From: Lamellibrachia satsuma
Lineage: Eukaryota; Annelida; Polychaeta; Sabellida; Siboglinidae
Assembly: GCA_033239005.1 (NCBI GenBank)
Contig: BSQZ01000035.1
Coordinates: forward strand, 3,923,501-3,987,500
Length of the DNA stretch: 64,000 nucleotides
Direction: 5' to 3'
The notes under the pieces are model-generated. The model saw nothing but the letters and a program-made list of their open reading frames with translations, did not search any database and was not told the origin of the DNA. This document shows positions 21,936 to 32,400 of this stretch, piece after piece; the stretch's first letter is position 1; each line of letters opens with the position of its first letter. The translations under genes were made by a program, and so were the position numbers.

Positions 21936-22215
21936 GTGTTCCGATTGTTCCCTTCCTAGGCCAGTGTTCCGATTGTTCCCTTCCTAGGCCAGTGTTCCGA
22001 TTGTTCCCTTCCTAGGCTAGTGTTCCGATTGTTACCTTACCAGGCCAGTGTTCCGATTGTTCCCTTACTAGGCCAGTGTTCTGATTGTTCCCTTCCTAGG
22101 CCAGTGTTCCGATTGTTCCCTTCCTAGGCCAGTGTTCCGATTGTTCCCTTCCTAGGCCAGTGTTCCGATTGTTCCCTTACTAGGCCAGCGTTCCGATTGT
22201 TCCCTTACTAGGCCA
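21936..22215. repeat. 28-bp minisatellite, exactly 10 copies
   Basis: Units gtgttccgattgttccctt plus cctaggcca start every 28 bp from 21936 to 22188, with scattered single-base variants (cttac for cttcc, ctag for ccag). Confidence 0.95.
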
Positions 22216-23012
22216 GTGTTTGTACCTCATAAGCCCTTGTGGACAAAAGCCCTCACCTTTTCAGAGGAGGTAGGACAAAACCCCTACAAACTATTTTCTT
22301 CAACATTAACAGAACATTTACATATTCAATACTTTTTTAATGTTCTCTTGTAATGGATTTACCTTTAGTGATGTATGTCAGTAGTGCTAAAGACCTATGT
22401 ATATGTATGAAGAAAACAATAAATATAATTTAAAGTTTGCTTGATTTGTTAATTTCAGTGTTTAATTACATGGAGTATTATATAAACAGAGGCTACAGCA
22501 TGTCCCTTCACCATGATCCGTCACCATTTTGCGTACTTATATTATTCCCATTTCGCCTACCCTGTATTTGGATAGCTCTCCTGTTTTGCCTACTCTTGGT
22601 GATTCACCCTCTCAGTATGCCTATACTGATATTATTCCCGCTTCATCTAATGAGCATTAGGAATGACCGTTGAAATTGAATACTTATAAAAAAGATGAAT
22701 ATAAAATATGCTTTGCAAAAATCAGAGTTTTTCTTTAGTTAAATCTAAGTACTTTTAATTATTCCTATATTTTTTATTTATTTACAACATTTACTTAAAC
22801 CAAAAAGAACTTAGATTTAACTCAAGGAAAATTATGATTTCTGCAAAGCCACTTTTTGAACCTAAATGCTAAAACGAGGCCACATCCAATTAACGTTCTG
22901 CTCATGTTGAAGCCAGTAGGTAGTAGGGGTTTTGTCGTACATCCTCCCCTCTGAAAAGGTGAAGGCTTTTGTCCTGAGAGCTTTTGTACATGAGGGCTTA
23001 TGTCCTACACTC
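22216..23012. mobile_element. Foldback-type element with long inverted arms
   Basis: The words cataagcccttgtggacaaa, cctcaccttttcagagg and gacaaaacccctac at 22225-22290 recur inverted at 22905-23005. A second inner pair (ttgcaaaaatcagag, agttaaatctaagt) at 22710-22755 recurs inverted at 22795-22850. The centre is near 22770. About 350 bp of extra sequence lies in the left arm. The right end abuts TILDGCAILW of the gene remnant, so the element inserted into that gene. Confidence 0.7.
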
Positions 23013-23559
23013 GTGATCCACAGGATGGCACATCCGTCAAGAATCGTCACACATCTGCTGTCAGCCTGGAATACACATTCACTTGAAGTATCTTCTTCAG
23101 CGTATACTTTGAAGATGTAATTCGCATCTCCTCATATTCATCAAACATTGATGTTGGCATAGGGGCAAGTTCATGATACAAAACTGTTCACGGGTGGTCA
23201 ATGTTGCGGGACTATTGTAATACCAACGCTATCGAGTAGATTAGGTTTTCATGGTAGACAGCTTTAGTGCTAACTTTCAGTGCTTTTCTGTAAACTGACA
23301 TTGTCACAACATTCTTGGACAAAGCAGCGTTACATCTTCTTGGCCAGTTTCTTTCAAATAACTCCATTTGTGCCTTGCCAATGTCGACAGCCTTCTCTGC
23401 ATTCACTGTGTCTGGAGCTGTTCTGCCAGTGACAATGTTTATGATGCCGGCTGGGTGATCAGCAGGATCGAGAGGATAAATTTAGGCCTGAGGTTGTTCC
23501 GTGATCTTTTCTCAGTCCTGTCTATCAGACTGGATGAATGAGAGAGAAAATAATTTTTT

Positions 23560-24135
23560 CGTTAATGGCGTTGGTTGATTTGCATAAGACTTAAGAGGGT
23601 CTCATAAGGCACTTATTGGATGGCACCGTTACAATTTCTGACCATAATATAAACAAGGGGTTAGACACCTCATATGAAATGAGGTCTTAAATAGTTCCAA
23701 AGATTTTGAAAAAAAAAATAGATTTTTGGCAATGGCGGTTGTTAATTTGTATATTCAGTGGACATTGGCTGTCAGTACTACTATGTGAATATTCTCATCA
23801 ATATTGTGTATCCTCAAAACATGGGTATAGAATCCTCATTTGTGTTGCTATTGAGCATACTGAGATACTGACCAAATTCAATATTTTTTATTGACGGCAC
23901 CTAATTTGCATATTTCGGGGTAGTGAAGTGTAGGATCGTTTTGCAGACATCCTGAGCTGTACCACAAAACCACAAAACATGGGTCTACATACTCGTTTGT
24001 TGTGTTATTGTCAATAATTATCAAGATATTGACGAATATAGAATTTTTTGTAATGTCGGCCTTAATTTGTTTATTTTGAAAAACGCTCAAGGATGCCAAG
24101 GTGGCATCATTTGGATTCCTCATAAGTATACCTCA
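23560..24135 (-). repeat. Right terminal inverted repeat of the 4.9-kb element
   Basis: Reverse-complement partner of 19318-20530. An 81-codon minus-strand frame (23878-24123) runs inside it but is a by-product of the repeat. Confidence 0.75.
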
Positions 24136-24190
24136 AGGTACACCTCAGAGAAACTGCCAAAACATTTTGTTTGAGCCTATTGCAAGCTTT

Positions 24191-24950
24191 TCTGGCCTGC
24201 TGGACAAAGTCATCCAGATTTTACTGTCATGGTAGATCTTCATATGGTAATATTGCCAAGCTCCCCATAGAAACTTGATGCCCTTTATAAATAACCACAT
24301 CTGCCACAATCATAGAAACAAGGAGTTACTGTACACATTCACAATCACATAAATTAATTATTTATTGAAAATTTAAGTTTCTACCAGGTAGAAGTAAATT
24401 TTTTTTAAATAGAAAGAGTAGTTTGTAAAAATGCTAGTTATGCTAATGAGTGCACTGTTGTGCAAGTGACGTATATTTATATATTTAATTTTGCTAAGTT
24501 TTGCAAAAGTATTGTTTGTCACTACAACTTTTAATCTGCAGGCAGATGCAATTCTCCACTTTCGCAACCAGTAATACGGCTTCCTGTAGCTTTCTGGTAT
24601 GTGTGCACTCACACTGGCATGCAGATGTAGGTGAAGTTCACAAACACCGACATTTCCAGTGTGGCCATGCTTTATACCACAGCAATCACTATTTTGGACA
24701 CCCTCGGGACAACCTTATATCAAGAGCTTGCACAGTCATGTTTCCAGTCATGCGTGTTATATTGCAAATGTCTTCCTAAACTCCGAACTCTTCAGTAATA
24801 TTATACTACTGGTGAATGTGTTGTGAACATTTGGAGCAAAATTGTAATTATTTATTGAGGTGAGTCAGTGATGTGCATTCGCAGGTAGATCACCAAATAC
24901 AGGTTATTTATATGATGTTTGATTTATTGATTTTCAGTGAACAATGCAAT
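24191..24950. other. Noncoding stretch between elements
   Basis: No gene or element recognised; the + frame at 24501-24779 has a His-rich stretch but no family match or splice support. Confidence 0.45.
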
Positions 24951-24954
24951 TTTT

Positions 24955-25170
24955 GTAGACCTTGGCATTCAATGCTGCACATGAATTAATGGATAGAGTC
25001 ATGAATAAAAAAAATGACAATGGAATGCCAATAAACATCTTTCTTCTTGATCTATCAAAGCTCTTTGATACATTCAGTCACACATTACTATTGGACACAT
25101 TATACTTCTATGGTATTAGAGGAATACCACTCAACTTATGTAAAAGTTATTTAACAGACAGCAGTTATTT
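24955..25170 (+). mobile_element. Reverse transcriptase fragment (non-LTR)
   Basis: The frame reads FNAAHELMDRVMNKKNDNG, INIFLLDLSKLFDTFSHTLL, YFYGIRGIPLNLCKSYL. The LDLSK-FDT-H block is the palm motif of non-LTR reverse transcriptases (usually LDLSKAFDTIDH). Homology stops at about 25170, so this is a short dead fragment. Confidence 0.8.
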
Positions 25171-25357
25171 TTTCAAAATTCATCACGCTATTACCCTTTT
25201 TACGAACCATCAAATTACCCTGTATAGTTATTACGTACAACTGTCCGCAATGCTATTCGAACAATTATGTACAGTTGTTCATAATGTCATGCGTCATTTC
25301 TTTGATTGTTTGAAGTTATGTGATAAAAGGGCAAGGTGTCACTAAACGTTACTATTA

Positions 25358-26415
25358 CAGTGGAATCTCGGTTTATGGTCACCCCAGTAATACAGTCACC
25401 ATGGGACAGTCCCAAATGATTTCCACAGTAAAAGATAGGACATTAGTCCCACTAATCCGGTCACCTCGCTATTCAAGAATACGGTCAGTAACCCAGTGCA
25501 AAACGTTGAGATTGTCCGCAGATTAACCCCGCACTTCTGGTCAGTCACAGCTGGGAAACCAAGATTTAGCGGCTGCAACGGCAAGCAGCCGTGGGCCGAC
25601 CGGCCGTCATTCCATCAAAGGCGATCTCAATATGAAGCCACGCACTGGCGTCCGCATGTTTACACAGTGACCAATTAACTTCAGAAAACAATGCAAGAAG
25701 CAGGACACCAGTCATTTTAGTTAACACTGAAGGCAAATTCTTAGGCCTAAGTTAAGCAGCCGAGTAAATTTTACTGAAAAACACGGCACCGTTGACAGCT
25801 CGGTCATCAACTCTAACAATAGGACACCATCTATTACTAGGTGCCGTATTGTTTGTTTAAACACCAATGAGTACTTGTGGGAATAGCAGGCCCTAGAAGT
25901 GGCAAAATGTTACAAAATAAGTGGCATAACGAACCAAAATTAAATGGAAGCGACAGCGAAAAGATGTGTTAGGAACGAGCTTAGTTTAAAAGCAAAGCTC
26001 GATGTAATCAGAGGTAGCCATGGCAAAAACCATTGGCAGTTAGCTGAATAGTACAATATCAGCCAATCACAAGTTGGGAACATTTTGAGAAACAAAAGGA
26101 AATATATCAATGCATTTGTGAACAACGACCCAGCCAGCAGAAAGCAACGAGCTATCAACACGGCATTCGACGAGGTTAGTGTAATTTGCATTACCGATTT
26201 TTATATCGACTTTGTATGGATGATTAAATCTCTTGTGATTATATAATATAGGCTCCCCAAAATAAACTGTGGTGCCTCTGGTGGATAACTTGTGTTCCAT
26301 CCTGAAAAGCAAGTCCCATGATGCTTCAGTGCCCATATTCACTATTAAGGTCACCTCGCTATTATGGCCACTTTGATTAAATCCTGTTGGTGACCATATT
26401 ACCGAGGTTCGACTG
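25358..26415 (+). mobile_element. Pogo/Tigger-like DNA transposon, internally deleted
   Basis: Starts CAGTGGAATCTCGGTTTATG and ends, on the other strand, CAGTCGAACCTCGGTAATAT, both followed by GGTCACC. TA flanks both sides (25356-25357 and 26416-26417). CAGT termini and TA targets are pogo/Tigger features. It keeps only the N-terminal DNA-binding part of a transposase gene. Confidence 0.85.
25944..26177 (+). pseudogene. Pogo transposase N-terminus (CENP-B/Psq-type helix-turn-helix)
   Basis: From ATG at 25944: MEATAKRCVRNELSLKAKLD, then VIRGSHGKNHWQLAE, an in-frame TAG at 26049, YNISQSQVGNILRNKRKYI and ASRKQRAINTAFDEV. The LSLKxKLDVI...QLAxxYNISxSQVxNILxNK pattern is the N-terminal HTH of pogo and CENP-B proteins, which binds the transposon ends. 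The DDE catalytic half is absent from this copy. A pogo-type C-terminus occurs separately at 33430-33944. Confidence 0.8.
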
Positions 26416-26589
26416 TACTGCCAGTATTACGTCACAATTTTGAGAGTTAGATTCCCAAACTTGACTTAAGCCTTTTCACTACCTGGTGAAGCATAGGCTA
26501 TCAATGACTCCTATCCACTGGACACAATTTTGGGATTGGGCTTTCAGCTCTTTACATTTGTATTCTGCTTTTGACGTATATCTACTTCT

Positions 26590-26862
26590 ACTTATCTACA
26601 CCAGGTATTTCTTGGCCTTTTCCTTTTGCCCTGAGGGTTCCATGTGAGCACTTGTCTCATGATGTGTTGTGTTGGCTTCCTAAGAGTATGGCCTATACAG
26701 CTCCACTTCTTTCTTCTAATTTGATGTTTGATTGGTTCCTGGTTTGTTCTTTCCCATAGCGCCTTATTGCTAATTGTTTCTGGCTACCATATCCTTAGAA
26801 TTCTTCTTAGACATTTATTTACAAAAGTTTGGATCTTCTGTAGCATGTTTTTTGTGGTACCC
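26590..26862 (-). mobile_element. LINE C-terminal fragment
   Basis: Minus strand: LQKIQTFVNKCLRRILRI, then [46 protein letters not shown]. This is the region downstream of the reverse transcriptase in RTE/CR1-like elements (IGHTLRK and WNPQGKR blocks). It is cut at 26866 by TIR element copy A; the upstream part was not found beyond that element. Confidence 0.8.
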
Positions 26863-26866
26863 CCAT

Positions 26867-28306
26867 GGGTGAGATTTAGCAAGTCATGGAAGGTAGCCAG
26901 TTGGGCTACCAACCTTGCAGAGTGTAGTAGCCCGACAGCTCCTTAGGTAGCCCACTTGCTAATCAATACTTTGATGATAGAAAGCAAATACTTTGAAGAT
27001 AGAATGTATGAGCGACATCAACAACAAATAAAAAAAAAACAGTTTTGAAACATTTATTTTCAAGGCAGGATCAATACAATGTGATACATAATACAGAATA
27101 AAATACAGTATACAAGTGTACACGTGTGACAGACAGGTTGTTTTGCTTTCATAACATGGTACACCAACAGTCTACGCAAAAAGTCTCCAAGCGTCACAGG
27201 ACATCAGGTCCTGTGAACTGAACAGTTTTGCTGATTTTTTTTACAGGACCTTATTTTACTCTAGCTTAAAGAAACTTTAACCAGTTTCCCGATTAATTCA
27301 CCAGAAGCCCTCTGTGCACCATGTGGATATATCTAACTATAATCGAGATAGCTTATGTTTTTAAGTATGTTTGTATGTATAATTATATGTGGTTATGTTA
27401 GCGTTTTTTCCTAGACGGCTTGCACCTCGGGCGCCAAACTTTCAGGGATTAATCTATGACGCCACGAATGAAACGTAACGCCTTTATTTTTTTGAAATAC
27501 CATATATCAAGGGTTCTTCGTGGTTTTTATGGTAAATCAAATGTTCGCTGCGTAAAACGTTAACTTCCAACAATTGCAGAAACCACGCGTGCCGCGGCGA
27601 ATACTTCGGTACGTAAACCATTTGAGAGTACGTAGCGCCATCTGGGCGGTTTATATTAATTATAGTAGAAATCATGCACCCACCCAATACACAATAAAAA
27701 GACAGTAGAAAGCAGATAGTCTACTATTCTACAACCAACATAAGTATCCATGGGTGTTCACGCGACCTTTTACATTTTGAACTTGCAACGAGTGTTGCAT
27801 CACGTGCGTGACGCGGTTGTTTCTGTTAATACGTTCGAGCGAATTGATGGCATATTGGCCTAAGGCTAAGGCATTTAATAAACATTGCTATCATGACTGA
27901 ACTACCACGTTATCCCGTCCTGGGATGGACATTTTTGCTAGTATATATAAAAGTGGCGCTACGCGGCACCAAGACTATTAACATGACCGGTTATTGACCG
28001 TCGATGTGGTTGATTAAAAATACAATGAATGCTCCCTATTGATATCGCTTCAGCTACGGTTTGGCAACATTTCTTGCAATGTCAAACGTGTCACAAAAAC
28101 ACTATTTATGGTTAACATAAATGGGATATAGCCAGGACAACACTTGAGATGTTTATTAACATTCCGTTTATTTTTGTTGGGTTTAAAATAATGCAGCTCC
28201 GTCAATATTTCAAGTCGCCATGCGGGCTACTGTTTTAAAAGATTGAAGTCGCCCGAAGCCATTTTTGGGCGCCATTGGCGACCGGGCGACCGCGAAATCT
28301 CACCCC
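26867..28306. mobile_element. TIR element copy A (GGGTGAGATTT termini)
   Basis: Begins GGGTGAGATTTAGC and ends GCGAAATCTCACCC. The whole length matches copy B at 34061-35434, including gaaggtagccac, gtagcccgacagct, tgcacctcggacgccaaact, a cgccatctggg block and gccatttttgggcgccattgg at the end. No open frame is shared by the two copies, so it looks non-autonomous. Subterminal g/tcgcccg words are present. The target duplication is not clear. Confidence 0.8.
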
Positions 28307-28465
28307 TGAATCAGATCTGCAATCATATACAAAAGTAGGGTTCCCCAAAAAGTCGTAATCAAGACACATACGTACGACCTGATCACAACTGTCTACTCAG
28401 TTTATTGAAGGAGCAGTGGTTCTAAACATCGTTTGTGAATGCTTCATGAGAAATGACCATAATAT

Positions 28466-28560
28466 GCGGCTTTAATTAGGGGTGCGGCTACAAATGCAGT
28501 ATTTACAGTATATTATACTGTAAATACTGCATTTGTAGCCGCACCCCTAATTAAAGCCGC
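28466..28560. repeat. Perfect 47-bp inverted repeat with 1-nt spacer
   Basis: The left arm 28466-28512 (gcggctttaattaggggtgc to atttacagtata) is the exact reverse complement of the right arm 28514-28560, separated by one T. The related sequence ggctgcgactacaaatacag plus tatttac occurs twice at 35553-35775, so the arms belong to a dispersed family. Confidence 0.97.
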
Positions 28561-29424
28561 ACCCCGACTTTTGACATAAACCCCGACTTTCCTCTGTGCT
28601 GTTTGTTGCAGGCAAAAACCTTATTTAAAGCCACTCCCGGACTTTGAGCCAAGACCGTTTTAACCCTGCTTGTGACGAACTTCCATAACACACACAGTTA
28701 GGAACAATTTAAATGGGTTCCGTAATAAAGTCATACCTGTGCTAATAATTATCATAAAGTAATTAATGAGATATCGTTTTATTGCTAAAAGACTCTTTAT
28801 TGTAATGCAATGATAATAACTACATCACATTATATAATCATGGGAATATTACGATGTGAATTTCATCGAAACGGAAAATAAAGATAAAAAAATTTCACTG
28901 TGCCACCAGATAATAACTGGTTAGCTGGATGTCCATAAATTCAGTGGGAGAAATATAGCCATACACGTAAGCCATGTAGAACCATGTATAACGTTGGTGC
29001 CTATGCATTAGTAAAACATGCTTTGCATGCATTGCAGCAGATTAAAAAGACTACCCGGGCCCTGGGGTATAGCTGATTCATTCTGTTGTTGTGCCAGCTG
29101 TTTCAACTTCAAAGATGTTTGAGTGATGGCCAGTAACTATGTAATAACTGGACGTCTCGAGCAGCCGGCTGCAGCTGGTGGGAACAGATATTGTGTTTTA
29201 CCTATTTTTTTAAGAAAATTCCTGTGTCAGACAGTTTACTAGCACAGGTTAATGGGACCACCTGCATAGAATACCACGTGTATGGGATTATAACACCACA
29301 TCTTGTACCAGAGTAAAATTAATTAACTCTAATGAGGCACTGGTAATGGTGTTGCTTTGACAATTGGATGTAGCCTGCAAGGTGTGAATGTTATGCTTGG
29401 AACTCATAAAAGTACATAATATAA
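28561..29424. other. Noncoding stretch with words related to the palindrome
   Basis: Starts with ccccgacttttgacataaac and cactcccggactttgagcc, resembling aagctgcacctcaactttg at 35490, so it is probably part of the same repeat family. Beyond about 28700 nothing is recognised. Confidence 0.5.
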
Positions 29425-32400
29425 TAGGCAGAGCGTAGTCTCAAAGAGACGATGCTGATGCGCCCTGTTGTCAATTTGTCAAATTTTCACATTTTGGCAG
29501 CGTCCACTGTGGCTGTGAAGGCCGATTCTTGAGTGGCAGTCCTTGCCGCAGCCAAAGCAGACGAAATAGGATGACATTGGTGGTAGTGCTGTGTTTTGTT
29601 TTCACCGCATCCTCTTCTCCACCGCATGCTGGTGTTTCTTTTCATCTGCCCTTTCAATGCCTCTGTGTGTTGCCTGACGCCAATCAGTGCGGTCTTTTGC
29701 CACTGCTTCCCAGCCTTTGGGGCTGATGTCACAGGCCTTCATGTCATGATTGCATGATTCCTTGAATCTGAGGGCTGGGCGTTCCACTGGCCTCGCGCCA
29801 CTGGTGAGTTGTCCATAGAGGATGTCTTTCGGCAAACGGCCGTCCTCCATGCGACGTACATGGCCCAACCAGCGCAGGCGTCTCTGGCTCAGCAGTGAAT
29901 GCATGCTGCGGATCCTGGCACGGTCCAATATGTCACTGTAGGGGATGTGATGCCATGTGATGCCGAGGATACGCTTGAGGCACCTCATGTGGAAGGTGTT
30001 GAGGTGGCGCTCCTGGCACATGTTGTCCATGATTCGCTGCCATAGAGGAGGGTGCTCAACACACAGGGCTGGTAGATTCTCATCTTGGTGTTCTCAGTGA
30101 GCATCTTATTTTCCCATACTCTTTTGGTCAGCTTGGCCATAGTGCATGCGGCTTTTCCGATGCACCTGTTTATCTCCGTGTCCAGCGAAAGGTTGTTGGA
30201 GATGTTTGACCTGAGGTAGGTGAAGTCTTCTACTACCTCCAGGGTGTAGTCATTGATCTTGACGGAGGGGATTTGGCTGGCATCCCGTGCAATGACGTTC
30301 GTGTTCTTCAGGCTGATTGTGAGTCCAAACTCTCTGCAGACATGTGCAAAGCGATTGACCAGCCTCTGGAGGGCCTCCTGAGTGGGCAGTGAGTGCTGTA
30401 TCATCTGCAAACAGCATCTCCCTGACGTATACCTCTGTCACCTTTGTTTTGGCACGCAAACGTGCCAGGTTGAACAGCTTCCCATCAGATCTGGTGTGCA
30501 GGTAGATACCGTCTGAGGAAGAGTCGAAGGCATATGACAGAAGGAGGGAGAAGAAGATCCCAAACAATGTTGGAGCAAGGACACAGCCTTGCTTGACACC
30601 GTTGCAGACAGGGAAGGGCTCCGATGTCGAACCATCGTACACAACTGTACCCTTCATGTTCTCATGGAAGGAGACCACCATGCTGCGTAGCTTGGGAGGG
30701 CAGCCGATCTTCTCAAGTAGACGGAAGAGTCCCTTCCTGCTGACAAGATCGAAGGCCTTGGTTAAGTCAGTGAACACCACGTATAGGGGCATTCCCTGTT
30801 CTCTGCACTTTTTCTGGAGCTGGCATACTGAGAAGATCATATCTATGGTGGATCTTCCTGCTCTGAACCCGCACAGGGATTCTGGGTAGACACGTGAGGC
30901 AAGTTTCTGAAGTCTGATTAGTAGGACCCGAGTGAAGGCCTTCCCCACAATGCTCAATAATGATATGCCCCTATAGTTGTTGCAGTCACTGCGGTCACCT
31001 TTGTTTTTGTACAAGGTGAGTATTGTAGCATCCCGCATTTCTTGAGGGACTGTTCCTTCATTCCAGCAGAGACAAAGCAGTTGATGTAGGTGCTTTAGTA
31101 AGGCGGGCTTCGCACACTTGATCACTTCTGGTGGTATGCTGTCACATCCTAGTGCCTTGCCGCAAGAGAGGGAGTCATTTGCTTTGCTCAGGTCCTCGAT
31201 TGTGGGCTCGTTGTCCAGCTCCTCCATCATAGGCAAGTCCCTGATGGCATTGAGAGCAGCATTAGTAACGACTGTTTCTCGGGAGTACAGTTCTGAATAA
31301 TGTTCAACCCATCGCTCCATCTGTTTATTCCAGTCTGTGAGCATCTCTCCTGATGTGGATTTCAGTGGAGCCATCTTCCTTACAGTGGGGCCAACAGCTT
31401 TCTTGATGCCATCGTACATGCCGCGTACGTTTCTGCAGTCGGCTGAGTTTTGGATACTCTCGCACAGTTTCAGCCAGTAGTCGTTTGCACAGCATCTTGC
31501 TGTGCATTGTGCGATGCTCCGTGCAGATCTGAGAGCCGACAGTGTCTTCTCGCATGGATTGTGTTTGTATGCAAGCAGGGCTTCTCGTTTGGTTTCAATG
31601 ACGGGTACCATAACATGTAGGTTAGCATTGTACCAGTCTTGGTTTGTTCTTTCTCTCTTGCCAAATGTAGTTATCGCTGCATTGTAGATGGTATTACTGA
31701 GGGTGTTCCACCTTGCTGTGGCATCCTGATCCGGAAGGTCCTGAAGGGACTTCTCAAGGGAGGCTACAAACTGCTCCCTTCGTTGGGGATCTGCAGTTCT
31801 AGCAACATTGATGCGAGTGCGACCTGTGGGCTTGGAGCGGTACAGCTTACGTAGAGAGAGTCTCACTTTACTGCACACCATGGCATGGTCTGTATCACAA
31901 TCTGCACTGTGGTAGCTGCGTGTTGTTAGGACATTGTTTAGAACAGAGTGTCTGGTGATGACGAGGTCTAGTTGATGCCATTTATGAGACCTTGGATGCT
32001 TCCACGACACTTTTTGCTGATGCTTTGACTGGAAGAAGGTGTTGGTGATGCAAAGACCATGAGATTAGCATAGCTCCAATAATCTTTGTCTGTTGTCGTT
32101 CATCCTCCCAGTGCCATGGTGTCCAATGCAGGACAGCCATGATTGATGGTCTGAGCCTACTCTGGCATTAAAGTCACCAAGAAGGATGAGCGGCTCAACT
32201 TTTGGAATTTTGCCAATCAGGCTATCAAGCTCATCATAGAAATGGTCCTTGATATCTTCAGAGGCCCCCTAATGTAGGGGCATAGATGCTGAAGATGTGG
32301 ACAAACCCTGCAGCAGTGGCGAGACGGATACATAGAATGCGCTCAGTGCCACCAGTGGGAGGCTCCACAGTATCAAGGAGAGAGTTCTTGACAGCAAAAC

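Larger units (their letters stand above)
20850..23500 (-). pseudogene. PIN/FEN-like gene remnant of the 4.9-kb element
   Basis: Minus-strand blocks in order: AGIINIVTGRTAPDTVNAEK (about 23460), ELFERNWPRRCN, LYHELAPMPTSMFDEYEEMR, TILDGCAILW (about 23030), LVIIDWDPVHVE with RGDLQTTHKEADVITVQ (21549-21650), GLDDTDVFVLSSI (about 21320), DIQASIPGVIAVEFIAAFYG and LPPTTETFEDNVCHAHIQTA with WKSAL (20900-21110). These match, from memory, a large uncharacterised metazoan family. The DG, EEAD and DTDVFVL blocks resemble the acidic sites of PIN/FEN nucleases; that function is inference. Many stops and frame changes occur, and insertions at 21750-23010 separate the middle. It lies between the two long inverted repeats, so it is probably the element's own gene. 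Confidence 0.65.
19283..24190. mobile_element. DNA element of about 4.9 kb with long terminal inverted repeats
   Basis: The segment from about 19318 to 20530 is the diverged reverse complement of 23560-24135. For example atgaggaacccaagtgatgc at 19338 matches the complement of gcatcatttggattcctcat near 24103. Blocks such as aatatgcaaattaggtgcc and gacaatagcacaacaa keep their order in both arms. The left arm is lengthened by an insert holding a 57-bp minisatellite. Weak similarity (cttgcaatag, gcagttt) continues outward to about 19283 and 24190. Between the arms lies a minus-strand gene remnant. The target duplication could not be defined. Confidence 0.75.

Noticed and set aside
19375..22215. 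CRISPR-like arrays (57-bp and 28-bp repeats)
   Set aside because: Units abut head to tail with no unique spacers; the context is an animal genome, so these are minisatellites.
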